From contig REEP01000072.1 in NCBI GenBank assembly GCA_007695045.1, forward strand, positions 1 to 36,250: a DNA stretch of 36,250 bases, in the 5' to 3' direction. Source of the stretch: Rhodospirillales bacterium. GTDB lineage: Bacteria; Pseudomonadota; Alphaproteobacteria; Rhodospirillales; Defluviicoccaceae. This document shows, piece after piece, positions 9,471 through 17,318 of this stretch (position 1 is the stretch's first letter; each line of letters begins with the position of its first letter). The notes under the pieces were generated by a model. It saw only the letters and a list, made by a program, of their open reading frames with translations, made no database searches and was not told where the DNA came from. The position numbers were made by a program, and so were the translations under genes.

Positions 9471-9668
9471 ATGAACGTCACGTATGATCCGCACACCGAT
9501 ACGCTGTCGATCGTGCTGTCGCCTCGCGCGGTGGCCGAAAGCGACGAGGACAAACCGGGCGTCATCCTCGACTACGACGCCGACGGCCGGCTGGTCGGCC
9601 TGGAGATCCTCGACGCCTCCAAAACCATGCCGGACCCCGCCAGCGTCAACCTGAAGGTCGCCTCTTAG
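9471..9668 (+). CDS. DUF2283 family protein
   Basis: A 65-residue protein with the DUF2283 pattern: MNVTYDPHTDTLSIVL at the start, a DEDKPGVILDYDADG centre and GLEILDASK after it. Proteins of this family are small and usually paired with a DUF4258 gene, a presumed toxin-antitoxin-like pair of unproven role. ATG 9471 directly follows the TGA of the truncated DUF4258 remnant, so the partner here is broken. Confidence 0.8.
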   Translation: MNVTYDPHTDTLSIVLSPRAVAESDEDKPGVILDYDADGRLVGLEILDASKTMPDPASVNLKVAS

Positions 9669-9693
9669 GCGCGCGTCCGCTGGATCTGTGCTC

Positions 9694-9725
9694 GCAAGAA
9701 AATCTTGCATTCTGCGTTTTGCAAG
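9694..9725. promoter_or_regulatory. Overlapping operator palindromes before the XRE-ImmA gene
   Basis: Three copies of a GCAAG/CTTGC half-site occur in 32 bp. GCAAGA-AAA-TCTTGC (9694-9708) is a perfect 6-bp inverted repeat, and CTTGCA-N10-TGCAAG (9704-9709 and 9720-9725) is a second one sharing the middle half-site. The cluster lies 27-58 bp before the ATG of an XRE-type regulator. Autoregulation by that protein is the natural reading. A TTATAT stretch at 9727-9732 could be a -10 element. Confidence 0.5.
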
Positions 9726-9751
9726 GTTATATGGCTGGGCAGGAGGCAGCC

Positions 9752-10858
9752 ATGAACACCCAGCTTATCGGTGCGCGGATCAAGGCGGTGCGCGAGGAGC
9801 GGAAGCTCTCGCAGGATGAGGTCGCGCGCCTGTTCGGCTTCAAGGATCGGCAGACGGTGTCGGCGATCGAAACCGGCGAACGTCGCGTCTCGGCCGAGGA
9901 ACTGCTGCGCGCCGTCGAGGCCCTGGGCAAGCCGCTGGATTTCTTCACCGATCCCTTCCGGCTCGTGGGCGAGGGCCGCTTCTCCTGGCGCCATACCAAC
10001 GTCAAGGCCGCGCACCTCGCCGGCTACGAACGCAATGCCGGCCGCTGGATCGCCGCCTTCCGGGAGATCGCGCCCACGGTGGGACGAAAGGCGCCGCTGC
10101 TGCGCCGCGCCCTCGGTCTCACCAGGCGATCCAGCTTCGAGGACGCGATGGCGGCGGGCGAGCGCTTCGTCGCCGAGTTCGGGCTCGGTGCCGTGCCGGC
10201 GGCGCGTCTGGCAGAGGTGATGGAACGGGAGCTCGGCATCCTGGTGCTGATGGTCGATGCCATCGAGGGCATCTCCGGCGCCGCCTGCCGCCTGCCGGAA
10301 CTGGACGCGGTGTTGATCAACCGTCACGAGGTGATCGGCCGGCGCCACTTCGACCTGGCGCATGAGCTGTTCCACATCCTCACGTGGGACGCCATGCCGC
10401 CGGAACACGCCGAGGCCGCGGTGGAGACCGGCGGCAATCGCGTCGAACAACTCGCCAACAACTTCGCCTCGGCTCTGCTGATGCCGCGTGATGCGCTTGT
10501 GCCGCAGTCCGCGTGGGCGGACCTCGACGACGAGGCTCTGATCGCAAAGCTCAACGCCACGGCCGACACCCTGGAGGTGACGGCAACGGCGCTGAAATGG
10601 CGCCTCGTGGCGCTCGGCGCGCTCAAGCCGGCGCGCGCCCGCTCGGTCCCGGACGCGGCGCTCCGCTACAACGGCCGCGAGGCCGGGGAGCCGAACCCGC
10701 CGCCGCTGTTCTCCCGTCCGTTCATCGAGGTGATCGGCCTCGCCATTCGGGAGGGACGTGTCTCCGTGCGCCGCGCCGCCGACCTATTGAGCCTGACCAT
10801 CGACGACCTGGAAGACCTGTTCGCCGCGCACGGGGTCGAAACCCCGTTCGATCTGTGA
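9752..10858 (+). CDS. XRE regulator fused to ImmA/IrrE metallopeptidase
   Basis: A 368-residue two-domain protein. The N-terminal helix-turn-helix lies at about residues 5-60 (LSQDEVARLFGFKDRQTVSA). The C-terminal ImmA/IrrE (COG2856) zinc peptidase domain has HELFH at 204-208 and the following EQLANNFASALLMP segment that supplies the third ligand and family signature. Such proteins bind their own promoter and can cleave a repressor or antitoxin. ATG 9752 has AGGAGG 6 nt upstream; an in-frame TTG at 9719 is less likely. The gene begins a run of four closely spaced or overlapping genes: itself, PIN-like, drmA and drmB. It may therefore control the DISARM helicases. Confidence 0.85.
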   Translation: MNTQLIGARIKAVREERKLSQDEVARLFGFKDRQTVSAIETGERRVSAEELLRAVEALGKPLDFFTDPFRLVGEGRFSWRHTNVKAAHLAGYERNAGRWIAAFREIAPTVGRKAPLLRRALGLTRRSSFEDAMAAGERFVAEFGLGAVPAARLAEVMERELGILVLMVDAIEGISGAACRLPELDAVLINRHEVIGRRHFDLAHELFHILTWDAMPPEHAEAAVETGGNRVEQLANNFASALLMPRDALVPQSAWADLDDEALIAKLNATADTLEVTATALKWRLVALGALKPARARSVPDAALRYNGREAGEPNPPPLFSRPFIEVIGLAIREGRVSVRRAADLLSLTIDDLEDLFAAHGVETPFDL

Positions 10859-10865
10859 ATCGGGG

Positions 10866-11381
10866 ATGGTCCGCCACACCGGCCCGATCCTGGTCGACAC
10901 CATGGTCATCCTTGAGTGCCACCGGATCGGCGCGTGGCGGGCGCTCGCCGGCGGCTACGGCGTGGAGACGGTGGAGGACTGCGTGACCGAGACCCAGACC
11001 GGCTTCCAGCGGCGGCGGCGTGAACAGCAGATCGATGCCCCGGCGTTGCGCGCATCGCTGGCGGGCGTTCACGCGGTGGACGACGCCCAGCGCGCCGCAA
11101 TCTTGGTCCAGACCCTCGATCTCGCCGTCGATGAAGGCGAGCGGTCGCTCTGGGCCCACGCGGCGGCCCGGTCCGATGGCTGGATCCTCTGCGGTCCCGA
11201 CACATCGAGCCTGCGCCTCGGCGTGCGCCTGGGCTTCCGCGATCGGCTCGTCGCGCTGGAGGGACTGCTCGCCGATGTCGGCTACCGGCCGAAGACGGCG
11301 CTCAAGCGCCACTACACGCGCGACTGGCTTCGGCAGACGCTGGTGGAGATCGAACGGCTCGAAGGGATGGGACGGCCATGA
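10866..11381 (+). CDS. PIN-like domain protein
   Basis: A 171-residue protein that opens with a PIN-type strand, PILVDTMVILECH, with Asp11 and a nearby Glu17. Further acidic positions follow (ETVEDCVTET, DEGERSLWAHA, CGPDTSSLRLG), matching the four-acid metal centre expected of PIN RNases. The pairing with an XRE-ImmA gene 7 bp upstream is a known toxin-antitoxin-like arrangement. Its stop overlaps the drmA start as ATGA, so it is translationally coupled to DISARM. RNase activity and toxicity are predictions only. Confidence 0.62.
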   Translation: MVRHTGPILVDTMVILECHRIGAWRALAGGYGVETVEDCVTETQTGFQRRRREQQIDAPALRASLAGVHAVDDAQRAAILVQTLDLAVDEGERSLWAHAAARSDGWILCGPDTSSLRLGVRLGFRDRLVALEGLLADVGYRPKTALKRHYTRDWLRQTLVEIERLEGMGRP

Positions 11382-14300
11382 CGACCTCCGCCGAAGTCCG
11401 TGCCCGCCTCGTCGACATGCTGCGGCGGGACCTGGTCGGGCCGTTGCCACCGGACGTCGCCCCGGGCGATGCCGACCTGCAGACCGAGCGCCTCGCCGAG
11501 GCCCCGTCGTCCTGGTACCTGACCGGCTTCATCGCGCCGGTGGAGGAAGGTCCTGGGGCGGTGGACGATGACCCCGACCAACAGGAGGAGGTTGAAACCG
11601 ATGCAGCCGAACTGGCTGACAGCGCGGCCTCCGAGGCGACTGACGACGATGCCCCGCCGGAGACGCCGGCAACCCGCCGCCGTTATCTGCCGTCATCCAT
11701 TGGCTTGACCGTGCTGGTGCCGGAGGCGGTCGATGCCGTCGATGTGCGGGTGACCTGGGGCGACTACGTCACCGAACCGCCGCTGCCGCCAAGCGTGCTC
11801 ACGTCCGAGGATGCGGAGACGCCGCGCGTTCACTGGGTGCGTCGGCCGCGGGAGCGGGTGGTACCGGTGCCGGTGCCGAGGATGGGTAAGGGCTCGACGA
11901 ATCTCGTTCCCGACAGCGCTCCCGAACAGCGGCCCGGCGGCGCTCTTGAGCTTCAGGCCCATGCACGCGTGTTCCATCTCGAGGAACCCGGAGAACTGCC
12001 GCGTACGGTGCGTGCGCTCAGCGTCTTCGTGGTCAATCGCCGTCGGCCGGCCCGCCGCCGCTACGCCGACGTCGCCTTCGCCTTCCAGGTCCGGATCGAG
12101 GTGACATGCGACTCAGGTCTGGTGCCACGGCGCGATCTGTCGGGCTATCGTTCCAACGACGATGACCTGCGCATCGCCGATCTGCACTATCGCCACGAAG
12201 CCGAGTACGCCGTTGGCCGCAATACCTCCGGCGGCTGGGACGCACCGGCTCCCGACGGCCGGGTCCGCCGTGCCTGGACCGACCCGATGCCGGTGGCCGA
12301 GGTCGAACGGGTGGCCCCCAACGATACCATCGACGGCGTCGAGTTCGGCATGGAGGCGCTGGCCGAACGGGCAGCGGCCGGTGGCGCGCCGCTCGCGGAA
12401 GCGCTCGCCGACCTCCCGCAACAATACGGCGCCTGGATCGAGAAGCAGCGGGATCTCGGGGCCGGCCTGCCGGACCGCCGCCGCGAGACCGCCCTGGGCC
12501 TGATCAAGGCCATGGAGACGGCGCAGGCGCGCATCGCCCGCGGCATCGATTTGCTGCGGACGGACGAAACCGCGCGCACGGCCTTCCGCATCATGAACCT
12601 CGCGGTCGCCCGGGCAGCGCGGCGGCGGTTTGCGGTGGAGCGCGGTGTCGCCCCCGAGGCGATCACGCCCCTGCGTTGGCGTCCGTTCCAGCTCGCCTTC
12701 ATTCTGCTCAATCTCGCCGGTCTGACCGACAAAGGCCATGACGAGCGGGAACTGGTCGACTTGCTGTTCTTCCCCACCGGTGGCGGCAAGACCGAGGCCT
12801 ATCTCGGCCTCGCCGCGTTCGCCATCGCCCTCAGGCGGCTGTCGGCAGGCGGCGTGCTCGGTGCCGGTGTCACCGTCATCATGCGCTACACCCTGCGTCT
12901 GCTGACGCTTGACCAGCTGTCGCGTGCCACCGGGGTGGTCTGTGCCTTGGAACTGATGCGCACCGATCCGCAGTTCGTGCGAGCAAACGGATCGCGACTG
13001 CTTGGGGACTGGCCGATCGAAATCGGCCTTTGGGTCGGGTCGGACGCCTCACCCAACGTGTTGGGCGGCCGTGGCAACAGCGGTGATCACACCGCCGTCA
13101 CCCGCATACGGCGCTATCGCAGGAACAGGACCAACGCACCGGCGCCACTGAAGGCCTGCCCCTGGTGCGGAACTGCTTTCTCACCGCAGTCGTTCGCCTG
13201 CGTGCCGAGCGAGCATGCACCCAAGAACATGACCATCACATGCGCCAACCCCGCCTGCGATTTCACACGCGACCGGCCGCTGCCGATGCTGACCGTTGAT
13301 GAGGTGATCTATCGCCGGTTGCCCGCTTTTCTGATCGCGACCGTCGACAAGTTCGCCGGCCTGCCCTGGGTCGGACAGGCGGGGGCCTTCTTCGGGCACG
13401 TCGATCGGTGCGACGGCGATGGTTTCTATGGCGCTGCCGAGCCGGGGGCGGGGACGCCGCTGTTCAATGACCATGTTCTCGACCCACCCGACTTGATCAT
13501 CCAGGACGAACTTCATCTGATCTCGGGACCGCTCGGCACCGTCGTTGGCCTGTATGAAACGGCCATTGATCGGCTGTGCACCCGTCACGCCGGCAGCGGG
13601 CGCATCCGCCCCAAGATCGTCGCCTCGACCGCGACCGTGCGCCGCGCTCAAGCGCAGATCCGAGCCTTGTTTGATCGCGCCAGCACTGAAGTCTTTCCGC
13701 CTCCCGGGATCGAGCGGACCGACAGCTGGTTCGCCAAGACGGAGCCGTCAGACCGCAGCCCTGCGCGCCTTTACCTTGGGCTTGCGGCGCAGGGACGCGG
13801 CCCCAAGCTCGTCTTCTTGCGCGGCCTGACGACGCTCATGGCGGCAGCGCATGCGATCTATACCGCCAGCGGCGGTGCCGAGGCCGCGGCCAACCCGGCC
13901 GATCCCTACATGACGGCGCTGTGCTACTTCAACGCATTGCGGGAGTTGGGCGGCGCCCGCCGCATTGTCGAGGACGAGGTGCGCGATCGCGCCGGCCGCT
14001 ACGGCACCAGCCGGCGACGGGTCGAGCCACCGGACCGGGTGTTCGTCGACCGGCAGATCGGCGACCCCCTGGAACTGACCTCCCGCGTCTCCACCGATGA
14101 CGTGGCCGCCGCCAAGGCGCGCCTGGATACGGCGTTCCACGGCGAGACATCGAACCAGGTCGACGTGGGCCTCGCCACCAACATGATTTCTGTCGGCCTG
14201 GACATTCAGCGCCTTGGCCTGATGGTCGTACAGGGCCAACCCAAGACCGCGGCCGAGTATATCCAGGCGACGAGCCGCGTCGGCCGCGCCGCCGAAAAGC

Positions 14301-14863
14301 CGGGTCTCGTCGTCACCGTGCTCAACCTGCATAAACCGCGCGACCGAACGCACTATGAGTCGTTCCGTCTCTTCCACCGCACGTTCTATCGCTCGGTTGA
14401 GGCGACGAGTGTGACGCCGTGGTCGGCGCGCGCGCTCGACCGCGCCCTCGCCGCGGTTGTGGTGGCGCTGGCCCGCCACCTGCGACCGGAACTGACCCCG
14501 GAAAAGGCGGTGCAACGGCTGTGCGACATACCCGGCTACCAGGACGAGGTGACCGAGGCCATTGCATCCCGCGCGGCCAACGAGGCGGTGGTCGGCGGCC
14601 AAGTCGCCTTGCAACGCTATGTCGAGGGGTTGCTCGATGACTGGGGGGCCGTGGTGGATGATCTCGCGCCCCGGCTCGCCTATGGCGACCGTCGCGAAGG
14701 TCAGCAACTGTTGCACACGCCGCTGAACCCTGCTTTGCCCAATCTGTCGGATCAGCATCGGCGGTTCGTTGCCGCCCGTTCGATGCGAGACGTCGAGCCC
14801 AACGTGGTTCTGCGCGTTCGCGATCCGGATGGCCATCGCTTCAGTGCCGAGGATGTCTCATGA
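11378..14863 (+). CDS. drmA: DISARM helicase DrmA
   Basis: A 1161-residue superfamily 2 helicase of the DrmA family, a core DISARM component acting with DrmB on DNA. The Walker A is PTGGGKTEAY at about 466-475. The motif II box is DELH (IIQDELHLISGP) at about 709-712, SATVRRA is near 750, and motifs V/VI (ATNMISVGLD, YIQATSRVGR) lie at about 933-968. A zinc-ribbon-like cluster (CPWCGT and CANPACDF) is inserted between motifs I and II at about 594-632. Coupled by ATGA overlaps to the PIN-like gene before it and drmB after it. Confidence 0.9.
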   Translation: MTTSAEVRARLVDMLRRDLVGPLPPDVAPGDADLQTERLAEAPSSWYLTGFIAPVEEGPGAVDDDPDQQEEVETDAAELADSAASEATDDDAPPETPATRRRYLPSSIGLTVLVPEAVDAVDVRVTWGDYVTEPPLPPSVLTSEDAETPRVHWVRRPRERVVPVPVPRMGKGSTNLVPDSAPEQRPGGALELQAHARVFHLEEPGELPRTVRALSVFVVNRRRPARRRYADVAFAFQVRIEVTCDSGLVPRRDLSGYRSNDDDLRIADLHYRHEAEYAVGRNTSGGWDAPAPDGRVRRAWTDPMPVAEVERVAPNDTIDGVEFGMEALAERAAAGGAPLAEALADLPQQYGAWIEKQRDLGAGLPDRRRETALGLIKAMETAQARIARGIDLLRTDETARTAFRIMNLAVARAARRRFAVERGVAPEAITPLRWRPFQLAFILLNLAGLTDKGHDERELVDLLFFPTGGGKTEAYLGLAAFAIALRRLSAGGVLGAGVTVIMRYTLRLLTLDQLSRATGVVCALELMRTDPQFVRANGSRLLGDWPIEIGLWVGSDASPNVLGGRGNSGDHTAVTRIRRYRRNRTNAPAPLKACPWCGTAFSPQSFACVPSEHAPKNMTITCANPACDFTRDRPLPMLTVDEVIYRRLPAFLIATVDKFAGLPWVGQAGAFFGHVDRCDGDGFYGAAEPGAGTPLFNDHVLDPPDLIIQDELHLISGPLGTVVGLYETAIDRLCTRHAGSGRIRPKIVASTATVRRAQAQIRALFDRASTEVFPPPGIERTDSWFAKTEPSDRSPARLYLGLAAQGRGPKLVFLRGLTTLMAAAHAIYTASGGAEAAANPADPYMTALCYFNALRELGGARRIVEDEVRDRAGRYGTSRRRVEPPDRVFVDRQIGDPLELTSRVSTDDVAAAKARLDTAFHGETSNQVDVGLATNMISVGLDIQRLGLMVVQGQPKTAAEYIQATSRVGRAAEKPGLVVTVLNLHKPRDRTHYESFRLFHRTFYRSVEATSVTPWSARALDRALAAVVVALARHLRPELTPEKAVQRLCDIPGYQDEVTEAIASRAANEAVVGGQVALQRYVEGLLDDWGAVVDDLAPRLAYGDRREGQQLLHTPLNPALPNLSDQHRRFVAARSMRDVEPNVVLRVRDPDGHRFSAEDVS

Positions 14864-16749
14864 CCAAGCGAACGGTTCAGCGGCAAAGTCAATTGATCAC
14901 GACCTTCGGCCCAGGCGCCATGGTGGACCTGCCCCAGCGCTCTGTTCTGATTGGCGGGCTGGATCGATGGTTTGCCCCGAAGGACACCTACACGCAGATC
15001 GACGAGCCGTCGCTGGCCCGCTACCTGGAGAGCTGGTTGCGCGAACGGAAGCGGCTAGAGGACGGGCAGACACTTCGTCTGTTGACACCCCCGGTGGCAT
15101 CCGGATCGCGGACCGGAGAGCTTCCAGGCGTTGACGTCACAGTTTTTCCGACCTGGTTCGTCTGCGACCGTGTGGAAACGCTCAGGATCGACGACCGGGA
15201 ACGGCGGGGCCGGCGTCTGGTCCGCTGGCGGGATCTGGACCCCGCCGGCGGTCGGCGACGCTACCACCACGAAGACGGGAAGAAGGTTGAGGTCACACCG
15301 CTCCGGTTTGTCGGTGCATGCGTCCATGGGCATCTCCAGGACATCGACTGGCGACGACTCCTGCATCATGGTGAGCCCTGCCAGGAGCCGATGTGGCTCG
15401 TTGAGGAAGGGACCAGCGCCAGCTTGGCCGACCTTGAGATCGTCTGCGGCTGCACGAGGTCGCTGTCGTTGCGCGAGGCGACCAAGCCTGGGCGGTTAGG
15501 AAAGTGCCTGGGGCGGCAGCCGTGGCTTGCCCCTGATGCGAGTGAGGATTGCACCGAGAATCTGAGGCTTATGGCCCGTTCAGCTACCAACGCCTACTTT
15601 CCGCAGACCGTGAGTGTGATCTCGTTGCCGGTGGAGGAAGATGCGCTTGAGGTGGCGGCACGGCGCCACTTTGCCGATCTTTGCAAGGCAGAGACTGTCG
15701 CCGACGTGGGGCAAGCACGCCGGTTCAACAGTGCACTCCGCATGGATCTGGAGGGGTATTCCGACGCTGAGGTCTTCGAGCGGCTGAAGCTGGTCAACGA
15801 TCAACTCCAGCGCGACGCATCGACCAATCCGCGGCTCTTGGAGTTCGACGTACTCGGCAGCGGCCGTGACAAGATCGGAGCCAACGAACCCGACGCCCGG
15901 CTTTATGCCGAAACGCTCCGACGCGAAGACTGGGTCGATACGACGTCCGTCAATCTTGACGCCATTCGCGGCGTCGTGGCCGTGCATCGGTTGCGGGAAG
16001 TGATCTGTCTCTATGGTTTTACCCGGGTTGAGCCGGCGCCGTCAGCAGCCGACAGCGAGGTCGAGGACATTCAACTCGCCGTCAGAGGCGCTCCAATCGC
16101 TCAGCACGCGGACTGGTTGCCGGCCATTGAACAGTTCGGCGAGGGCATCTTCATCCACTTCGACCCTGCGGCTGTGGAGGCTTGGCTATCCAAGTCGGCG
16201 GTTGTTGAAAGGGTCGATCGTTTACAAAAGGCCTTTTCGGCTTACAGACGCAAATATCCAGGCTCGGCCGAGCAGCATTTTCCAGGTGGTGCCTACATTT
16301 TTTTGCACAGCCTTACGCACGCCTTGATGACTGAGATCGCACTCGACTGTGGCTATCCGGCCAGTTCGCTCAAGGAGCGCATTTATTCATTTCCAGCGTC
16401 ACCAGGGTCCCTGGCGCGCTACGGCATCCTGATCTACACGGCGGCGACCGGCGCACAGGGCACCCTTGGAGGGCTCGTCGCCCGCGTAAAGGCGTTGGCC
16501 CCAACCTTCGATCAGGCTCTGGAGCGGCTCGCCCTGTGTTCGAACGATCCTGTGTGCGCCGATCACGAGCCCGGCCAGGCCGTCGACGAACGCGCGCTCC
16601 TCGGCGCCGCGTGCCACGGCTGCCTGCTGATTGCGGAGACCAGCTGCGAGCGCCGCAACAACTTCCTTGATCGCGCTTTGCTGATCGAGACCATGGCCGG
16701 CAACGGAAGCAATTTTTTTGCCGAAAAACCTGCCTGCGATCGCAAGTGA
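14860..16749 (+). CDS. drmB: DISARM protein DrmB (DUF1998)
   Basis: A 629-residue DrmB, the DUF1998-containing partner of DrmA. The opening ITTFGPGAMVDLP is the family start, and CVHGHLQDIDWR near 150 corresponds to the conserved GHL-W element. The C-terminal DUF1998 region shows SLTHALMTEIA, ARYGILIYTAATGAQGTLGG and a cysteine set (CSNDPVC, CHGCL, TSCE) followed by NNFLDR, which probably binds zinc. It is usually followed by drmC (phospholipase D fold), but here 570 bp without a recognisable gene comes next. Start ATG 14860 overlaps the drmA stop. Confidence 0.9.
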   Translation: MTKRTVQRQSQLITTFGPGAMVDLPQRSVLIGGLDRWFAPKDTYTQIDEPSLARYLESWLRERKRLEDGQTLRLLTPPVASGSRTGELPGVDVTVFPTWFVCDRVETLRIDDRERRGRRLVRWRDLDPAGGRRRYHHEDGKKVEVTPLRFVGACVHGHLQDIDWRRLLHHGEPCQEPMWLVEEGTSASLADLEIVCGCTRSLSLREATKPGRLGKCLGRQPWLAPDASEDCTENLRLMARSATNAYFPQTVSVISLPVEEDALEVAARRHFADLCKAETVADVGQARRFNSALRMDLEGYSDAEVFERLKLVNDQLQRDASTNPRLLEFDVLGSGRDKIGANEPDARLYAETLRREDWVDTTSVNLDAIRGVVAVHRLREVICLYGFTRVEPAPSAADSEVEDIQLAVRGAPIAQHADWLPAIEQFGEGIFIHFDPAAVEAWLSKSAVVERVDRLQKAFSAYRRKYPGSAEQHFPGGAYIFLHSLTHALMTEIALDCGYPASSLKERIYSFPASPGSLARYGILIYTAATGAQGTLGGLVARVKALAPTFDQALERLALCSNDPVCADHEPGQAVDERALLGAACHGCLLIAETSCERRNNFLDRALLIETMAGNGSNFFAEKPACDRK

Positions 16750-17318
16750 CTGTCAACCTATGGCCCGCCCCGTCTGCAAGAGGTTTCTGCAATCCGACCC
16801 TTCAATCCGCTTCAACGTATCCGGCCTCGGAGCGGAACTCCCTGCCAAGATGGAGATACGCGCGAAGTGCTCCTGATAACCGACCCGGCCTTGAAAAGCC
16901 GTTGACAACGGTCAGGTCTGCGCGCCGCCGTTGAACTGTCGGGCCATCTCATGTCTACCGCTTACAGACATTGCAGACCGCTGCCGCATTCGTGGGTCTC
17001 GGCAGACGATCGGGCTCAGGCACTGATCCCGTCATCGTCGTCTCTGCGTACCGATGCTCGCTGCTATCGTTAATCCATGCACGAAGCCTGGAGCAATGTT
17101 GAAGCCGTCGCGCGCGATCTGTGCGAGCGTCATTTGCGCGCAGTTGACACAGGCAGCAGGGGGAAGTAGGCACGCGACGCCGCCGGTCAGATGAAAACTT
17201 GGCACTTGAATTCATCGACTTCGCCTGCTTTCTTGGCGCCGGTTCCGTTGCACGATGCCGAGCGAGGTTCCGGCAATGGTTTGCGGCGACCACGAAAGGC
17301 ATACCCCCGGTGGTTCCG
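16750..17318. other. Intergenic region between DISARM and the CorA gene
   Basis: Spacer of about 570 bp with no convincing gene. It holds CCGTTG-A-CAACGG (16899-16911), the nested inverted repeats listed separately, and a possible 30-codon ORF at 17077-17169 (MHEAWSNVEAVARDLCERHL...) with no recognisable relatives. The CorA frame is open back to a TTG at 17199. Transcription of CorA probably starts here, but I see no strong promoter. Confidence 0.4.
16915..16979. repeat. Nested inverted repeats downstream of drmB
   Basis: GGTCTGC (16915-16921) pairs with GCAGACC (16973-16979). Inside it ATGTCT (16951-16956) pairs with AGACAT (16966-16971) around a 9-nt loop. The transcript could fold into a long stem with an internal hairpin. 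No T-run follows, so a Rho-independent terminator is unlikely; a dispersed palindromic element is an alternative. Confidence 0.35.

Noticed and set aside
17077-17169. 30-codon ORF before the CorA gene
   Set aside because: Coding-like codons but no recognisable relatives and no clear ribosome binding site; mentioned only as part of the intergenic region.
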